64,000 nucleotides of DNA, taken from CAZOOK01 sp964581385 (GTDB taxonomy: Bacteria; Pseudomonadota; Gammaproteobacteria; Nevskiales; Nevskiaceae). A program made the translations under genes and the position numbers. Under the pieces are notes generated by a model that did not search any database, was not told where the DNA came from, and saw only the letters and a program-made list of their open reading frames with translations. Positions 50,415 through 60,025 of the stretch are shown piece after piece (the first letter of the stretch is position 1; every line of letters starts with the position of its first letter). The stretch spans positions 1 to 64,000 of the forward strand of contig CAZOOK010000025.1 in the NCBI GenBank assembly GCA_964581385.1, in the 5' to 3' direction.

Positions 50415-50810
50415 ATGAGCGTCGGCATTCTACTCGTCACGCACGGCAAGCTTGGCCACCTGCTGATCGATACGATTACCGAGATGATCGGTCCACTGCC
50501 GCTGGCAAGCGACGTGCTCGAAGTCCGGCGCGTGCAGGCCACCGACGTGCTGCTGCGTCAGGGCGAACGCATGATCGAGCGACTCAACTCCGGGGACGGC
50601 GTGCTGATGCTGACCGATGCCTACGGGTCGACGCCAAGCAATATCGCCAACCGTCTTGCCTCATCGCCACGGACCGAAGTCGTCGCCGGTGTCAATCTGC
50701 CGATGCTGGTGCGCATCTACAATTATCCGCAGCTCGATCTGGCCACAATGACGCAAACCGCCGTCGAAGGTGGTCAGCGCGGCGTTGTCATCTGTTCTCG
50801 CAAAAACTGA
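50415..50810 (+). CDS. PTS EIIA component, mannose/fructose (AgaF) type
   Basis: A 131-aa EIIA domain beginning MSVGILLVTHGKLGHLLIDT; the phosphorylated His is H10. Blocks VLMLTDAYGSTPSNIA and VAGVNLPML are typical. No EIIB, EIIC or EIID gene accompanies it, so it is probably a regulatory phosphoryl acceptor rather than part of a sugar transporter. It lies 4 bases before the HPr gene. Confidence 0.92.
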   Translation: MSVGILLVTHGKLGHLLIDTITEMIGPLPLASDVLEVRRVQATDVLLRQGERMIERLNSGDGVLMLTDAYGSTPSNIANRLASSPRTEVVAGVNLPMLVRIYNYPQLDLATMTQTAVEGGQRGVVICSRKN

Positions 50811-50814
50811 ACCC

Positions 50815-51093
50815 ATGTCCAAAGCCATCGAGCGCTCGGTACAAATCATCAATCGACTCGGTGTACACGCGCGCGCCGCCGCCAAGTTCGTCACGCTCGC
50901 GGCGAAATACAAGGCCGAGGTGCGCGTGCGCAAAGACGGACGCGAGGTCAGCGGCAAAAGCATCATGGGCGTCATGATGCTCGCTGCGGCTCAGGGTTCC
51001 GTCATCACCCTGATTTCCGAAGGCGAGGACGCTCTCGCGGCGGTCGATGCGCTCGCGGCGCTGATCGCGAACCGGTTTGATGAGGAAGCGTGA
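50815..51093 (+). CDS. ptsH: Phosphocarrier protein HPr
   Basis: A 92-aa phosphocarrier. The EI-dependent site is H18 in LGVHARAAAKF; the HprK-dependent regulatory site is S49 in GKSIMGVMML. Both sites being intact fits the hprK gene nearby. A 102-base gap with a pyrimidine-rich stretch separates it from ptsI. Confidence 0.94.
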   Translation: MSKAIERSVQIINRLGVHARAAAKFVTLAAKYKAEVRVRKDGREVSGKSIMGVMMLAAAQGSVITLISEGEDALAAVDALAALIANRFDEEA

Positions 51094-51195
51094 GAAAAGA
51101 GACGTGACCCTGAAAGCGATCAAATTAATAGAGCTGAACGACGGTCGACGGTCGCCGTCCTTCCCCTCACCTCTCACCCCCCACCCCTCACTCTC

Positions 51196-52932
51196 ATGAG
51201 CGTCTGGCTCTCCGGCATCGGCGTTTCACGCGGCATTGGTATCGGCCGCGTGCTGCGGCTGCACGGTGATCTCGATATCCCCGAATTGACGCTCGCCGAC
51301 GCCGACGTGGAGTCGGAGATCGCGCGCTTCCATGCGGCGCGCAATCGCGCGAAAGAACAGCTGCGAAACATCCGCGCACAGATTCCCGGCGGCGCATCGC
51401 CGGATGTTGCAGCGTTCATCGATACCCATCTATTGATGCTCGACGACGGCTCGCTGTCGGATTCGGTGGTGGCGATGATCCGCGCTCAGAGGATCAATGC
51501 CGAAGCCGCGCTGAAGCGGCAGCGTGACGCGCTGACTGCCGTGTTCGATCAAATGGACGATCCTTACCTGCGCACGCGCAAGGACGATGTCCAGCATGTC
51601 GCCGCACGTATCCTGCGCATCCTGCTCAAGCAGGAGCGCAACGTCGCCGCCAAGAGCGACGGCGCCACGGAACCCGCCATCATCATCGCCGACGACATTA
51701 CACCGGCGGACATCATCCTGCTCTCGCAACAAGGCGTCGCCGGCTTTATCACCGAATACGGCGGACCGCTGTCACACACCGCGATTCTGGCACGCAGTCT
51801 CGGCATTCCGGCGATCGTCGGCTTACATGGCGCGCGCCGTCTGTTACGCGAAAATGAACTGCTGATCATCGATGGTGAGCTCGGCCATGTCTTCGCCGAT
51901 CCCGATTCGCAAGCTCTGGATTTCTTCCAGAAAAAGCGTGAGCGCCAGCGCACCGACCGTGCCGCACTCGCCGGCCTGCGTGACCGCCCCGCAATTTCGC
52001 GCGATGGGGTCAAGATCCGCCTGCTCGCGAACATCGAGATGCAAGAAGACGCCGCGCACGCCGCCGAACTCGGTGCCGAGGGTGTCGGTCTGTATCGCAC
52101 CGAATTTCTGTACATGAACCGCAAGGATTTGCCCGGCGAAGAGGAGCAGTACAACGCCTATGCGCGCGTGGTCGCCTCGGTAAAGGGGCCGATCACCATC
52201 CGCACGCTCGATCTTGGCGCCGACAAACAGGTCGACTCCGGCAACCGCCAGGGACCGACACCAAACAATCCCGCACTCGGCTTGCGCGCAATTCGCCTGT
52301 GCCTGAAGGAACAGGATTTGTTTCGCACGCAGGTACGTGCGCTGCTGCGCGCATCGGCGCACGGCGATGTACACATCATGCTGCCGATGATCTCGAACGT
52401 GCAGGAATTCCGCCAGGCTCAGCAGTTGATCGCGCTGGTACGCGATCAACTGATCGCCGAGGGTTGCAAGCTCGCAGACCATGTACCGCTCGGCGCGATG
52501 ATTGAAGTTCCCGCCGCTGCGCTCTCAGCACCGCTGCTGGCGCGTCACGCGGAATTCTTCTCAATCGGCACCAACGACCTGATCCAATACACACTCGCGA
52601 TCGATCGCGTCGATGATGAAGTGAACTATCTCTACGATCCTCTGCACCCCGCCGTACTGCGACTGATCCGTATGACGATCGAGGCTGGCGAACAGGCCGG
52701 ACGTGCAGTGGCGATGTGCGGTGAAATGGCTGGCGACCCGAAATATACGCGGTTGCTGCTCGGCCTCGGCCTGACGGAATTCTCGATGCATCCGGCCAGC
52801 GTACTTGAGATCAAACGCATCATTATCGAATCCAACGTGGCCGATCTGCGCATACAGGCGCAGAAACTGTTAAACGCCAGTGATCCGCGCGAAATGCAGG
52901 ACTTGATTGCCGAGTTCGCTCGAGTCACATAG
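51196..52932 (+). CDS. ptsI: Phosphoenolpyruvate-protein phosphotransferase (EI)
   Basis: A 578-aa enzyme that starts the phosphotransferase cascade from PEP. The active His is H194 in GGPLSHTAILAR; the PEP-binding barrel has GVGLYRTEFLYM, LGADKQ, FFSIGTNDLIQYTLA and the active-site Cys region AVAMCGEMAGD. No GAF domain is attached, so it is the general EI, not EI-Ntr. The stop codon forms the first bases of the motif TAGGGCCTGTTAACACC shared with the rlmD end. Confidence 0.96.
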   Translation: MSVWLSGIGVSRGIGIGRVLRLHGDLDIPELTLADADVESEIARFHAARNRAKEQLRNIRAQIPGGASPDVAAFIDTHLLMLDDGSLSDSVVAMIRAQRINAEAALKRQRDALTAVFDQMDDPYLRTRKDDVQHVAARILRILLKQERNVAAKSDGATEPAIIIADDITPADIILLSQQGVAGFITEYGGPLSHTAILARSLGIPAIVGLHGARRLLRENELLIIDGELGHVFADPDSQALDFFQKKRERQRTDRAALAGLRDRPAISRDGVKIRLLANIEMQEDAAHAAELGAEGVGLYRTEFLYMNRKDLPGEEEQYNAYARVVASVKGPITIRTLDLGADKQVDSGNRQGPTPNNPALGLRAIRLCLKEQDLFRTQVRALLRASAHGDVHIMLPMISNVQEFRQAQQLIALVRDQLIAEGCKLADHVPLGAMIEVPAAALSAPLLARHAEFFSIGTNDLIQYTLAIDRVDDEVNYLYDPLHPAVLRLIRMTIEAGEQAGRAVAMCGEMAGDPKYTRLLLGLGLTEFSMHPASVLEIKRIIIESNVADLRIQAQKLLNASDPREMQDLIAEFARVT

Positions 52933-52946
52933 GGCCTGTTAACACC
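52930..52946. repeat. Short stop-codon-anchored repeat, partner of 146-162
   Basis: Seventeen bases identical to the minus strand at 162-146. In both places the repeat starts exactly with the TAG stop codon of a gene. Here only this end of the element is present, since DUF3014 coding sequence begins at 52950. Confidence 0.75.
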
Positions 52947-52949
52947 CCA

Positions 52950-53768
52950 TCAGCGGTTCTCGCGCAGTTCCGGCTGCCCAGTCAACTCGGTTCGAATCTC
53001 GCGCAGTTTTGCCTTGAGAACGGTGGCGTTCCCGCTACCGGCGCGGATCAGGATCTTTTGCCCCGCCGACCGCGCTTCGAGCTCGGGATCAGCGAACTGA
53101 TACATCAGCTGCGGCTGCACCAGTCTCACCGGACCCGGCACGTCGGGAGCGGCGAGGAGATTATCGATCACCGCGATGAGCCTGTCGTTGAAGTAACCAT
53201 GCGGGTAACCGAGGTCCTGGTAGGCCTGCTGAAACAGCGGATAAAACTGCACATAGATCGCTACCAACTTTTTCGCATCGAAGGCCGCAGCGAACGTCAC
53301 GAACGGCGAGTAGCGCGAGTAGTTGTCCGCGGCGATCGTCAAATCGGTGGGCTCACCGGCCGTCACGAATCGACCGGATATTGGTCTCGCGATCATCAGA
53401 CGCGGCGCCACGCTCTCGCGTGGCAAGTTGTCGATCGTGGCAACAGCACGGCGGACGAGGTCTTTCAGGTTGAAAAATACGTCGAGCTGTCCTGTCCCAA
53501 AGAGTTCGGCAAGCGCACTTTGCAATGACGAATCGCTGGCATCGAGCGCTGGCAGCGGGGCCGTCTCCTTAACGGCGGGTTGCGGCGCTGCCTTTTCGAT
53601 CGGATAACGAATAGGCGGTTCCGCCGCAGTTGCTGCTGGGACAGTTTCAGGGTACCCCCCAGAGAGTGTCGGCGGTGCGGGCTGCCGTGAATGCAGGTAA
53701 TAGACACCAGCCATCACAAAACCCATGACGGCGAGCGCAATCGCGATAACTCCAGTAGTGATTTTCAT
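52950..53768 (-). CDS. DUF3014 family membrane-anchored protein
   Basis: A protein of about 272 aa with an N-terminal membrane anchor (TTGVIAIALAVMGFVMAGVYYL, residues about 4-25), a Pro/Ala-rich linker (30-75) and a conserved domain with SALAELFGTGQLDVFF, AADNYSRYSPFVTF and LGYPHGYFNDRL. The family is of unknown function. The start at 53768 is the ATG just before the anchor; an ATG at 53783 adds five residues. It is convergent with ptsI, with 17 bases between the stops. Confidence 0.83.
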   Translation of the reverse strand: MKITTGVIAIALAVMGFVMAGVYYLHSRQPAPPTLSGGYPETVPAATAAEPPIRYPIEKAAPQPAVKETAPLPALDASDSSLQSALAELFGTGQLDVFFNLKDLVRRAVATIDNLPRESVAPRLMIARPISGRFVTAGEPTDLTIAADNYSRYSPFVTFAAAFDAKKLVAIYVQFYPLFQQAYQDLGYPHGYFNDRLIAVIDNLLAAPDVPGPVRLVQPQLMYQFADPELEARSAGQKILIRAGSGNATVLKAKLREIRTELTGQPELRENR

Positions 53769-54186
53769 ATTCAAAACTCTCATTTTTTACTAAAAATGGG
53801 GCAAAACTGAAAAATCGGGCTAAATCGTATCACTCGACATGGATTGGATTTGCGACGAACGCAAAATAATAAATTTTTTCAGGAACCAATATTCCGGACC
53901 GCCGCTCAATGGAGGAGTGCCGGAAGTAAATGCTGTCGCCCGGCGACAACGTTTGGCAGTTATTCAGTGAGGGTTCAGCGGTCAGACCCAAGTATGTACT
54001 CGGTTGCAGGTAGAGTCGTCCGAACTTTGCGAGCATCGGTGTCTATAGCCGAATGCGGTTGAAGCAAGGTTTGGTGAAGATTCTCATTTGTTACCAACTG
54101 ACATACTGGTGTTCAGGCACCGACATTGATTTTCCGCGCCCAATGCGTCCGGGCGCATGAGGGTTGCGCGCCAAGGAGGTGCAGTT
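53769..54186. other. AT-richer leader region of the exopolysaccharide locus
   Basis: About 400 bases between the DUF3014 gene (leftward) and the first exopolysaccharide gene (rightward). Short frames on both strands (for example 53830-54036 minus) lack support. The AT-rich part (53784-53880) is a plausible site for promoters in both directions. AAGGAGGT at 54173-54180 is the strong ribosome site of the next gene. Confidence 0.5.
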
Positions 54187-55689
54187 GTGGAGTCGGATCT
54201 CAACCTCGATACACCGCTCAATCCAGCCGTGCCCCCGCGCAAGCGCATACAGCGCCGCCGTCCGCGACTTAACTCCACGTGGTCTGGGGAAGCGATCGTC
54301 GTAGCACTGGCGGCGATCGATATGGCGTGTGTCGTCGCGGCGGGTCTTGTGTCGCATGCGTTGTTTGCCACGGCACGAGATACATTCCGGAATCACGGCA
54401 CGATTTCCATCGTCTGCGGCCTTGTACTGATCCATTTCGGATCGCGCTTCAAGCTTTACGACCTGACGCTCCCCAAACAGCCGCTGGTGGTGGTCGAACG
54501 CGCGACGATGTCGGCTGTCGTCGCATTCGGAATGCTGGCGCTGGTCACCTATGTCATCGACGATTCGTTCGCGCGCATGTCAGCCTGGAAGGTGGGGACG
54601 TTCGCACTTTCCGTGGTGTTCATCTCAACGACGCGCGTACTAGTCGACAAAGTGATTGCCAAACTCGGCGAATACAAAATGCTGTCGCGCAATGTGGTGA
54701 TCTTCGGGGCCGGGAAACAGGGTGAAATGCTCGTCGACCAGCTCGTGCGCAGCGGACGTCCGTGGACGCGAATACTGTGCATGTTCGACGATCGCGCCCG
54801 CGACCCATCGCATCGCACGCCAAAACATGTCAGCCGCTACCCCGTTTTAGGTACGACTGAAGACCTTATTGCCTTCTCGCGACGGATCCGCATCGACGAA
54901 ATATTTATCGCGCTGCCATGGGCTGCGGAAGAGCGCATCCACGACATTCTGAGCGCGATCCGGGTCATTCCGGCCAATATTCATCTTTGCCCAAATCTGC
55001 TGCACCAATCGCCTACCGATAACAGCTATCTGTCCGCGCTGGACGGCCTGCCGGTGGTAACGATGACCAATAAACCGGTGTCGGGTTGGGGCTATCTGGC
55101 TAAGTCGATCTTGGACAAGACGCTCGCGCTATTCTGCCTGCTTCTGTTTTCGCCTTTGCTCATCTGCGTCGCCATCGCTATCAAGCTCGACAGCCCAGGA
55201 CCCGTGCTGTTCCACCAACGGCGTCTCGGCTTCAACAGCAAACCGTTCAACGTCTACAAGTTCCGTAGCATGTATCACGATCAATGCGACAGCCTTGCGG
55301 CGAAGATGGTGACGCGCGGAGACCGGCGCGTCACCCACTTAGGGCGCATTCTTCGCCGGACCAGCATCGACGAATTGCCGCAACTGATCAACGTGCTGAG
55401 GGGCGAGATGTCGTTGGTAGGGCCGCGGCCACATGCGCTCAAAGCCAGGGCCGCCGGGCATCTTTACGAAGAAGTCGTCGCCGGTTACGCGCTCCGCCAC
55501 CGGATCAAACCCGGCATCACCGGCTGGGCGCAGGTCAACGGCTGGCGTGGCGAGACCGACACCGAGGACAAAATTGTCCAACGCGTCGAACACGATCTCT
55601 ACTACATCAACAACTGGTCAATCCTGCTTGACCTACACATTCTCGCACTTACCGCATTCAGCTTGCCGTTTGATAAAAACGCGTATTAA
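54187..55689 (+). CDS. Undecaprenyl-phosphate sugar phosphotransferase (initiating transferase)
   Basis: A 500-aa polyprenyl-phosphate hexose-1-phosphate transferase of the WbaP/GumD/WcaJ group. About four membrane segments lie in the N-terminal part; a Rossmann-like region follows (NVVIFGAGKQGEMLVDQLV); a fifth segment (about 315-338) precedes the catalytic domain with LDSPGPVLFHQRRLGFN, YKFRSMYHD, RTSIDELPQLINVLRGEMSL, VGPRPHA and KPGITGWAQVNGWRG. It loads the first sugar, probably glucose, onto undecaprenyl phosphate. The GTG at 54187 was chosen because AAGGAGGT lies seven bases upstream. Confidence 0.92.
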   Translation: MESDLNLDTPLNPAVPPRKRIQRRRPRLNSTWSGEAIVVALAAIDMACVVAAGLVSHALFATARDTFRNHGTISIVCGLVLIHFGSRFKLYDLTLPKQPLVVVERATMSAVVAFGMLALVTYVIDDSFARMSAWKVGTFALSVVFISTTRVLVDKVIAKLGEYKMLSRNVVIFGAGKQGEMLVDQLVRSGRPWTRILCMFDDRARDPSHRTPKHVSRYPVLGTTEDLIAFSRRIRIDEIFIALPWAAEERIHDILSAIRVIPANIHLCPNLLHQSPTDNSYLSALDGLPVVTMTNKPVSGWGYLAKSILDKTLALFCLLLFSPLLICVAIAIKLDSPGPVLFHQRRLGFNSKPFNVYKFRSMYHDQCDSLAAKMVTRGDRRVTHLGRILRRTSIDELPQLINVLRGEMSLVGPRPHALKARAAGHLYEEVVAGYALRHRIKPGITGWAQVNGWRGETDTEDKIVQRVEHDLYYINNWSILLDLHILALTAFSLPFDKNAY

Positions 55690-55777
55690 CAATGAAAACG
55701 AGAGTCCGATGACCGTTCAACTCACCACCTGTGCCACCCCTTTTCTTCGCGCGCGATCACAACACGGGGGAAACTGG

Positions 55778-56488
55778 ATGCTGCTCACACGCTCGTTCAC
55801 CATCCTGATTTGTCTGCTCACCGGATGCACGGCGGTTTCAGTCGATGTGGTAAAGCCCACGCCGCTGCATACGCTGATCGAAACCACTCAGAACTATGCC
55901 GCGTCGGAGTACGTCATTGCACCCGGCGACGATCTCACCGTTCGCCTCTACTACAATCCGCAGCTTGATGAAGACGTACGCGTTCGCCCTGACGGCAGGA
56001 TTTCGCTGTCACTGATCGGCGAAGTACCCGCTGCCGGCCGCACACCAACGCAGCTATCGGCCCTCATTACTGGTGGCTATGCGCAGTATTTTCTGAAATC
56101 AAGTTCCGTGGTGATCGTACGCAAACCCGCCAGTGAGCGCATCTTCACCGCCGGCGAAGTACGCAACCCGGGCCAGCTCGATCTGGCACAAGGCGCACAG
56201 ACTGTGCTTCAGAGCATCTCCGCATCGGGCGGAGTCACCGATAACGCCACGCTGTCCAGCGTCATTCTGGTGCGGCGGCTGCCCGGTCAAAGTCATCCAA
56301 TGGTGATCGAACTGAATCTCGCTCGTGCACTGAGCGGACGGGAACCGCAACAGGATCTCGCGTTGATGCCCAACGATCTGGTTTACGTTCCGAAATCGGG
56401 AAGCGCCGACGTCAATCTGGCGATTCACCTTTTCCTGCTTAACAACCTGAACCTTTCGACCGGCGTCAGCGCCGGCCACACCTTCTGA
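55778..56488 (+). CDS. Polysaccharide export lipoprotein (Wza/GumB-like)
   Basis: A 236-aa outer-membrane export protein. The signal LLTRSFTILICLLTGC ends in a lipobox Cys; a Poly_export domain (YVIAPGDDLTVRLYYNPQL, VRPDGRISLSLIGEV) and a SLBB domain (FTAGEVRNPGQLDL, ISASGGVTDNAT) follow. The ATG at 55778 has GGGGGA upstream and puts the lipoprotein signal at the N-terminus; an ATG at 55709 is less likely. It is shorter than Wza and close in size to GumB. Confidence 0.9.
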   Translation: MLLTRSFTILICLLTGCTAVSVDVVKPTPLHTLIETTQNYAASEYVIAPGDDLTVRLYYNPQLDEDVRVRPDGRISLSLIGEVPAAGRTPTQLSALITGGYAQYFLKSSSVVIVRKPASERIFTAGEVRNPGQLDLAQGAQTVLQSISASGGVTDNATLSSVILVRRLPGQSHPMVIELNLARALSGREPQQDLALMPNDLVYVPKSGSADVNLAIHLFLLNNLNLSTGVSAGHTF

Positions 56489-56518
56489 GCAGTCGCGAAT
56501 GAAAAAGGACCTCGGACA

Positions 56519-58018
56519 ATGATGACCCAATTAACGCCGCGCACACTCGCTCACGCGCTGTTCAAGCGCAAGGGGATTTTTCTCGGCTCGCTGTTGACGA
56601 TCGTCACTAGCGGGTTGCTATATGCGTTTCTCGGCAAACCGGTTTATGAAAGCGACGCCGCCCTTCTAATGAAAGCTAGCAATCAGGACATGGCGGCGCC
56701 CGACATGCTGGCAAATCAGGAAGCAAGAAGTCCTGTTTCGTCCGCCGGCCAGTCGGAGCAGATCATCAATTCCGAACGTCTATTGCTGGTAAGCGAGGAT
56801 GTACTCAAAACCTCTCTGGAAAAGCTCGATCCGGCCTATGTATATCCAGACATTCCGCGAAGTACAAGCGCGGAAGATGCACCGCTCATCAATGTCGCGG
56901 TAAAAAAGCTGGCGAAGAATTTCGACGTCAAGGTCAACCAGAACAGCAATGTACTTCTGTTGAAGCTGGAAAATCACAACCCGGCAATCGCCCGGAAGGT
57001 GCTACAGACGATCATCGCCACTTTCCTCGACAGGCAGGCCGCACTCACGCGTGATCCACGCCTGGGTTTCATCGAAGAAACGCGAGAAGCTTTGCAAAAG
57101 AAAGTGACTGAAACACAGGCGGCACTTCTGGATTTCAAAAGGGAAAAAGGGATCACATCCCTGGATGCGGAACGTGATCTGCTTCTCAAGCAACGAGACT
57201 CGGTCCAGCTCAGCCTGAACGAGTCATCTGCATCCATGAAATCGGATCAGGAGCGATTAGTGGCGTTGCGGAGAAGCTTGGCAGGCACGCCGGAAGAAAT
57301 TCCTCTGACCGATGAGAACGACAGCGCAAAAACGCAGATCGATCAAGCGCGCTCGCGACTCGTCAGTGCCGAGGTACGTTACGACGAGGCGCGTCTCAAT
57401 TTCGCCGAGGGCAATCCGGAACTGCTTGATGCCAAAGCACAACTGGAGGGAGCCCGCCGCAGCTTCAGTGAAGCCGCCGCCATTCCAACTACGCGTGTAC
57501 GCACGGGCGTGAATCAGGTCTATCAAAACGTGACGTTCAGCATTGCCAGCACGCAGTCGGAAATGGGGGGCCTGGCAGCCACCGTCGACGAAAAAAAGCG
57601 ACAGCTCGAACAAATAAATCAGCGACTCGCGTTCCTCGACTCCAACGAATCGGAGCTCATGGATTTACAACATCGTCAGGACATCGCGACCCAGGATTTC
57701 AAATCGTATCTCGATCGCACCGAAACCGCGAAAATCGTGGACGATTTGAATCATGCGGGCATTACCAGCCTGAGCATTCTTCAGTCGCCGACGTTTCCTT
57801 ACGAGCCAGCCAGACCTAAAAAAGTCCTGGTCATAGTGCTGAGCATTTTCATTGGCCTGCTGGCAGGGTTGGGACTGTGCCTCTCGGCCGAAGCGCTCGA
57901 CGGGACCATCAGCCTTCCGGAGCAAGTCGAAACTTCGCTCGGCCTCCCACTGCTTTTGATACTCGAATATGAAACCGGTGCAACAGGCAGGAGAAGCCTT
58001 GAACACAACCCTGCATAG
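56519..58018 (+). CDS. Chain-length/export protein (Wzz/GumC-like co-polymerase)
   Basis: A 499-aa inner-membrane protein with two membrane segments (about 21-36 and 435-455), a large periplasmic part with long coiled coils (KKVTETQAALLDFKREKG; KKRQLEQINQRLAFLDSNES) and the Pro-rich motif PTFPYEPARPKK before the second segment. It controls polymer length and contacts the export lipoprotein. The fused kinase domain of Wzc is absent; a separate CpsD-like gene follows. Confidence 0.9.
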   Translation: MMTQLTPRTLAHALFKRKGIFLGSLLTIVTSGLLYAFLGKPVYESDAALLMKASNQDMAAPDMLANQEARSPVSSAGQSEQIINSERLLLVSEDVLKTSLEKLDPAYVYPDIPRSTSAEDAPLINVAVKKLAKNFDVKVNQNSNVLLLKLENHNPAIARKVLQTIIATFLDRQAALTRDPRLGFIEETREALQKKVTETQAALLDFKREKGITSLDAERDLLLKQRDSVQLSLNESSASMKSDQERLVALRRSLAGTPEEIPLTDENDSAKTQIDQARSRLVSAEVRYDEARLNFAEGNPELLDAKAQLEGARRSFSEAAAIPTTRVRTGVNQVYQNVTFSIASTQSEMGGLAATVDEKKRQLEQINQRLAFLDSNESELMDLQHRQDIATQDFKSYLDRTETAKIVDDLNHAGITSLSILQSPTFPYEPARPKKVLVIVLSIFIGLLAGLGLCLSAEALDGTISLPEQVETSLGLPLLLILEYETGATGRRSLEHNPA

Positions 58019-58027
58019 GAGCACCCG

Positions 58028-58735
58028 ATGGACGTTCGCCCCGCAATATCGTCACTGGTTGAAGCACCCGCTCGGAAGCGCCAGAGCGGCCGCCTGCCAC
58101 CCGGCAGTCCCGTACATGCCGCAAACATGCTGCCTCTCCTGCACACGCTCTATAACGGCACGGCGGTGAAGGAGGGGCGTGTAATCCAAGTCGTCGGCTC
58201 GCGGCCCGGCGAGGGTGTATCGACCATCGTGCGCGGACTCGCCGGCGCCGCCGCTGAAAGCGCAGGTCTACGTGTACTGATCTGTGATATCTCGCCGGCA
58301 CGGAACGCGCTGAAGGAATTGGCACTGCCAACGCTTCCAATTTCTCTCTGCGATGCAGCCGCGAAGGGCCTCAATCTATCCGAAGCGATCGTTTGGCTCC
58401 AAGGCACCGCCGCAGCCGCATGCACGCTCGCGGATGAAAGCTGGGACAAGCGGATTGCGGTGAATCTCGACACTTGCCATAACATCCTATCGCTGCTGAG
58501 ATCGTCATTCGATCTGGTGCTGCTCGACGCGCCACCGATCGCCAAAAATGCTCTCGGACTTGCGATCACCCGCATTACTGACGGCGTAGTGATCGTCGTC
58601 GAATCCGAGCGCACTCGCGTTCACTCGGTATTGGCGACACGCAGGGTGATTGAAGCGGCCGGAGGGCGTGTCGTCGGCGTCGTCCTTAATAAGCGTCGGC
58701 AGCACATACCTGCCGGCGTATATCGTCGCCTCTAG
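58028..58735 (+). CDS. CpsD/CapB-like ATPase with degenerate Walker A
   Basis: A 235-aa protein of the bacterial tyrosine-kinase ATPase fold. The P-loop reads SRPGEGVSTIV: Val64 replaces the essential Lys of GEGKST. Walker A' is reduced to ICDIS, while Walker B (LVLLDAPPI) remains. The C-terminus has a single Tyr (YRRL), not a Tyr cluster. ATP hydrolysis and kinase activity are therefore unlikely; a structural or allosteric role with the GumC-like protein is more plausible. It starts 9 bases after that gene. Confidence 0.82.
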   Translation: MDVRPAISSLVEAPARKRQSGRLPPGSPVHAANMLPLLHTLYNGTAVKEGRVIQVVGSRPGEGVSTIVRGLAGAAAESAGLRVLICDISPARNALKELALPTLPISLCDAAAKGLNLSEAIVWLQGTAAAACTLADESWDKRIAVNLDTCHNILSLLRSSFDLVLLDAPPIAKNALGLAITRITDGVVIVVESERTRVHSVLATRRVIEAAGGRVVGVVLNKRRQHIPAGVYRRL

Positions 58736-58771
58736 AGCCCCGCCCACGGAAAATTCGAGGCACGAGGCCGC

Positions 58772-59983
58772 ATGCAATTCCGATCCGAAAGCGCAATGGA
58801 CTCCGGTCGCATGAACAGTCCGGGCGGGCGTTGGCGACGGGGCGCAATTTGGCTCCGATCCGTTTTTGAGCTGGGCGACTATGCTGCGCGGCACAACAGA
58901 GCAATGGAAGGACTCCGCGGCCTGGCCATATTATTGGTGTTCGCCGTGCACTATTTCACGCTTGCGCGCGAACATGTATCTCCAGAGTCCGTCTCGGCAC
59001 GACTGGCGACGGCACTGTCATCGATCGGCAATATCGGCGTTGATCTGTTCTTCATTCTCAGCGGATTCCTGATTTACGGTTCGCTGATCCGTCGACAGAT
59101 CCCGTTTCGTCACTATCTGCAGCGGCGCGTACAACGAATCTATCCAGTATTCCTGGCCGTGTTCGCGTTGTATCTTGCGCTGAGCGCGCTGGTGCCCGCG
59201 GAAAGCAAGCTTCCGGACACGGCATGGCACACTCTCGCCTACATCGGCGCAAATCTTCTACTGCTGCCGGGAGTGTTCAGTATCCGGCCGATGATCACCG
59301 TCGCCTGGTCGCTGAGCTACGAAGTCTGCTTCTATCTATTGATGCCGCTCGCCATCGGCATGCTCGGATTACGCAACTGGCGTCCCGCATCGCGTATCGC
59401 ACTGCTATCGCTGACGTGCACGCTGTTGCTGGCCTGTTCGTCGGCGGGGATCTTTCCGCACGTGCGCATGTTGGGCTTCCTGGCCGGCATGATTTTGTGG
59501 GAAGCGCTCGAGCCTCTCGCTCTCGGCAACTCAGCGGCTGACCGCTGGGCCGATCGGACCGCACTTCCGCTGCTCGTCGGGCTGATGTTTACCTTTCCAC
59601 ACCTCGCCTTCGCGCCAATCAGAACGGTATTAACCGTCTTCTCATTTTCCGTCCTGAGCTGGGCCTGTCTCGCCGGTACGGGCTCATGCGCGCAACTGTT
59701 TCGCTGGAGTCCCCTGCGCTGGCTGGGCAACATGAGCTACTCATACTATCTGGTGCACGGACTCGCATTGAAAGCCTTGTTCTTTGCGTTGTCACACTAC
59801 GAAGTGCCGCAATCCCTCGGTAGCAGCTCTGTCTGGTTGCTATGTCCGCTAGCACTCTGCTGGACACTGGCGCTTTCGTTTCCCATGTTCCTGTTCGTGG
59901 AACGGCCATTCTCGCTCGTGCGCGACTATCCCAAACCAGAATCCCCCATCGCAGCGGGCGCTTCCCTACAACAAGGAGCATGA
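58772..59983 (+). CDS. Acyltransferase family 3 protein (exopolysaccharide locus, first copy)
   Basis: A 403-aa membrane acyltransferase with about ten segments. Family blocks: RAMEGLRGLAILLVFAVHYF, NIGVDLFFILSGFLIYGSLI, HYLQRRVQRIYPVFL and WSLSYEVCFYLLMPLAIG. It probably acetylates or otherwise acylates a sugar of the polymer. GAGG four bases before the ATG supports the start. The first 45 residues are an unusual basic extension before the membrane domain. Confidence 0.9.
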   Translation: MQFRSESAMDSGRMNSPGGRWRRGAIWLRSVFELGDYAARHNRAMEGLRGLAILLVFAVHYFTLAREHVSPESVSARLATALSSIGNIGVDLFFILSGFLIYGSLIRRQIPFRHYLQRRVQRIYPVFLAVFALYLALSALVPAESKLPDTAWHTLAYIGANLLLLPGVFSIRPMITVAWSLSYEVCFYLLMPLAIGMLGLRNWRPASRIALLSLTCTLLLACSSAGIFPHVRMLGFLAGMILWEALEPLALGNSAADRWADRTALPLLVGLMFTFPHLAFAPIRTVLTVFSFSVLSWACLAGTGSCAQLFRWSPLRWLGNMSYSYYLVHGLALKALFFALSHYEVPQSLGSSSVWLLCPLALCWTLALSFPMFLFVERPFSLVRDYPKPESPIAAGASLQQGA

Positions 59984-60025
59984 GATGCGCAGCCGTCTCC
60001 GCATCATATCAATCCGAGCAACACG

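Noticed and set aside
53830..54062. Small open frames upstream of the exopolysaccharide locus
   Set aside because: Opposing overlapping frames without ribosome sites; more likely promoter and leader DNA.
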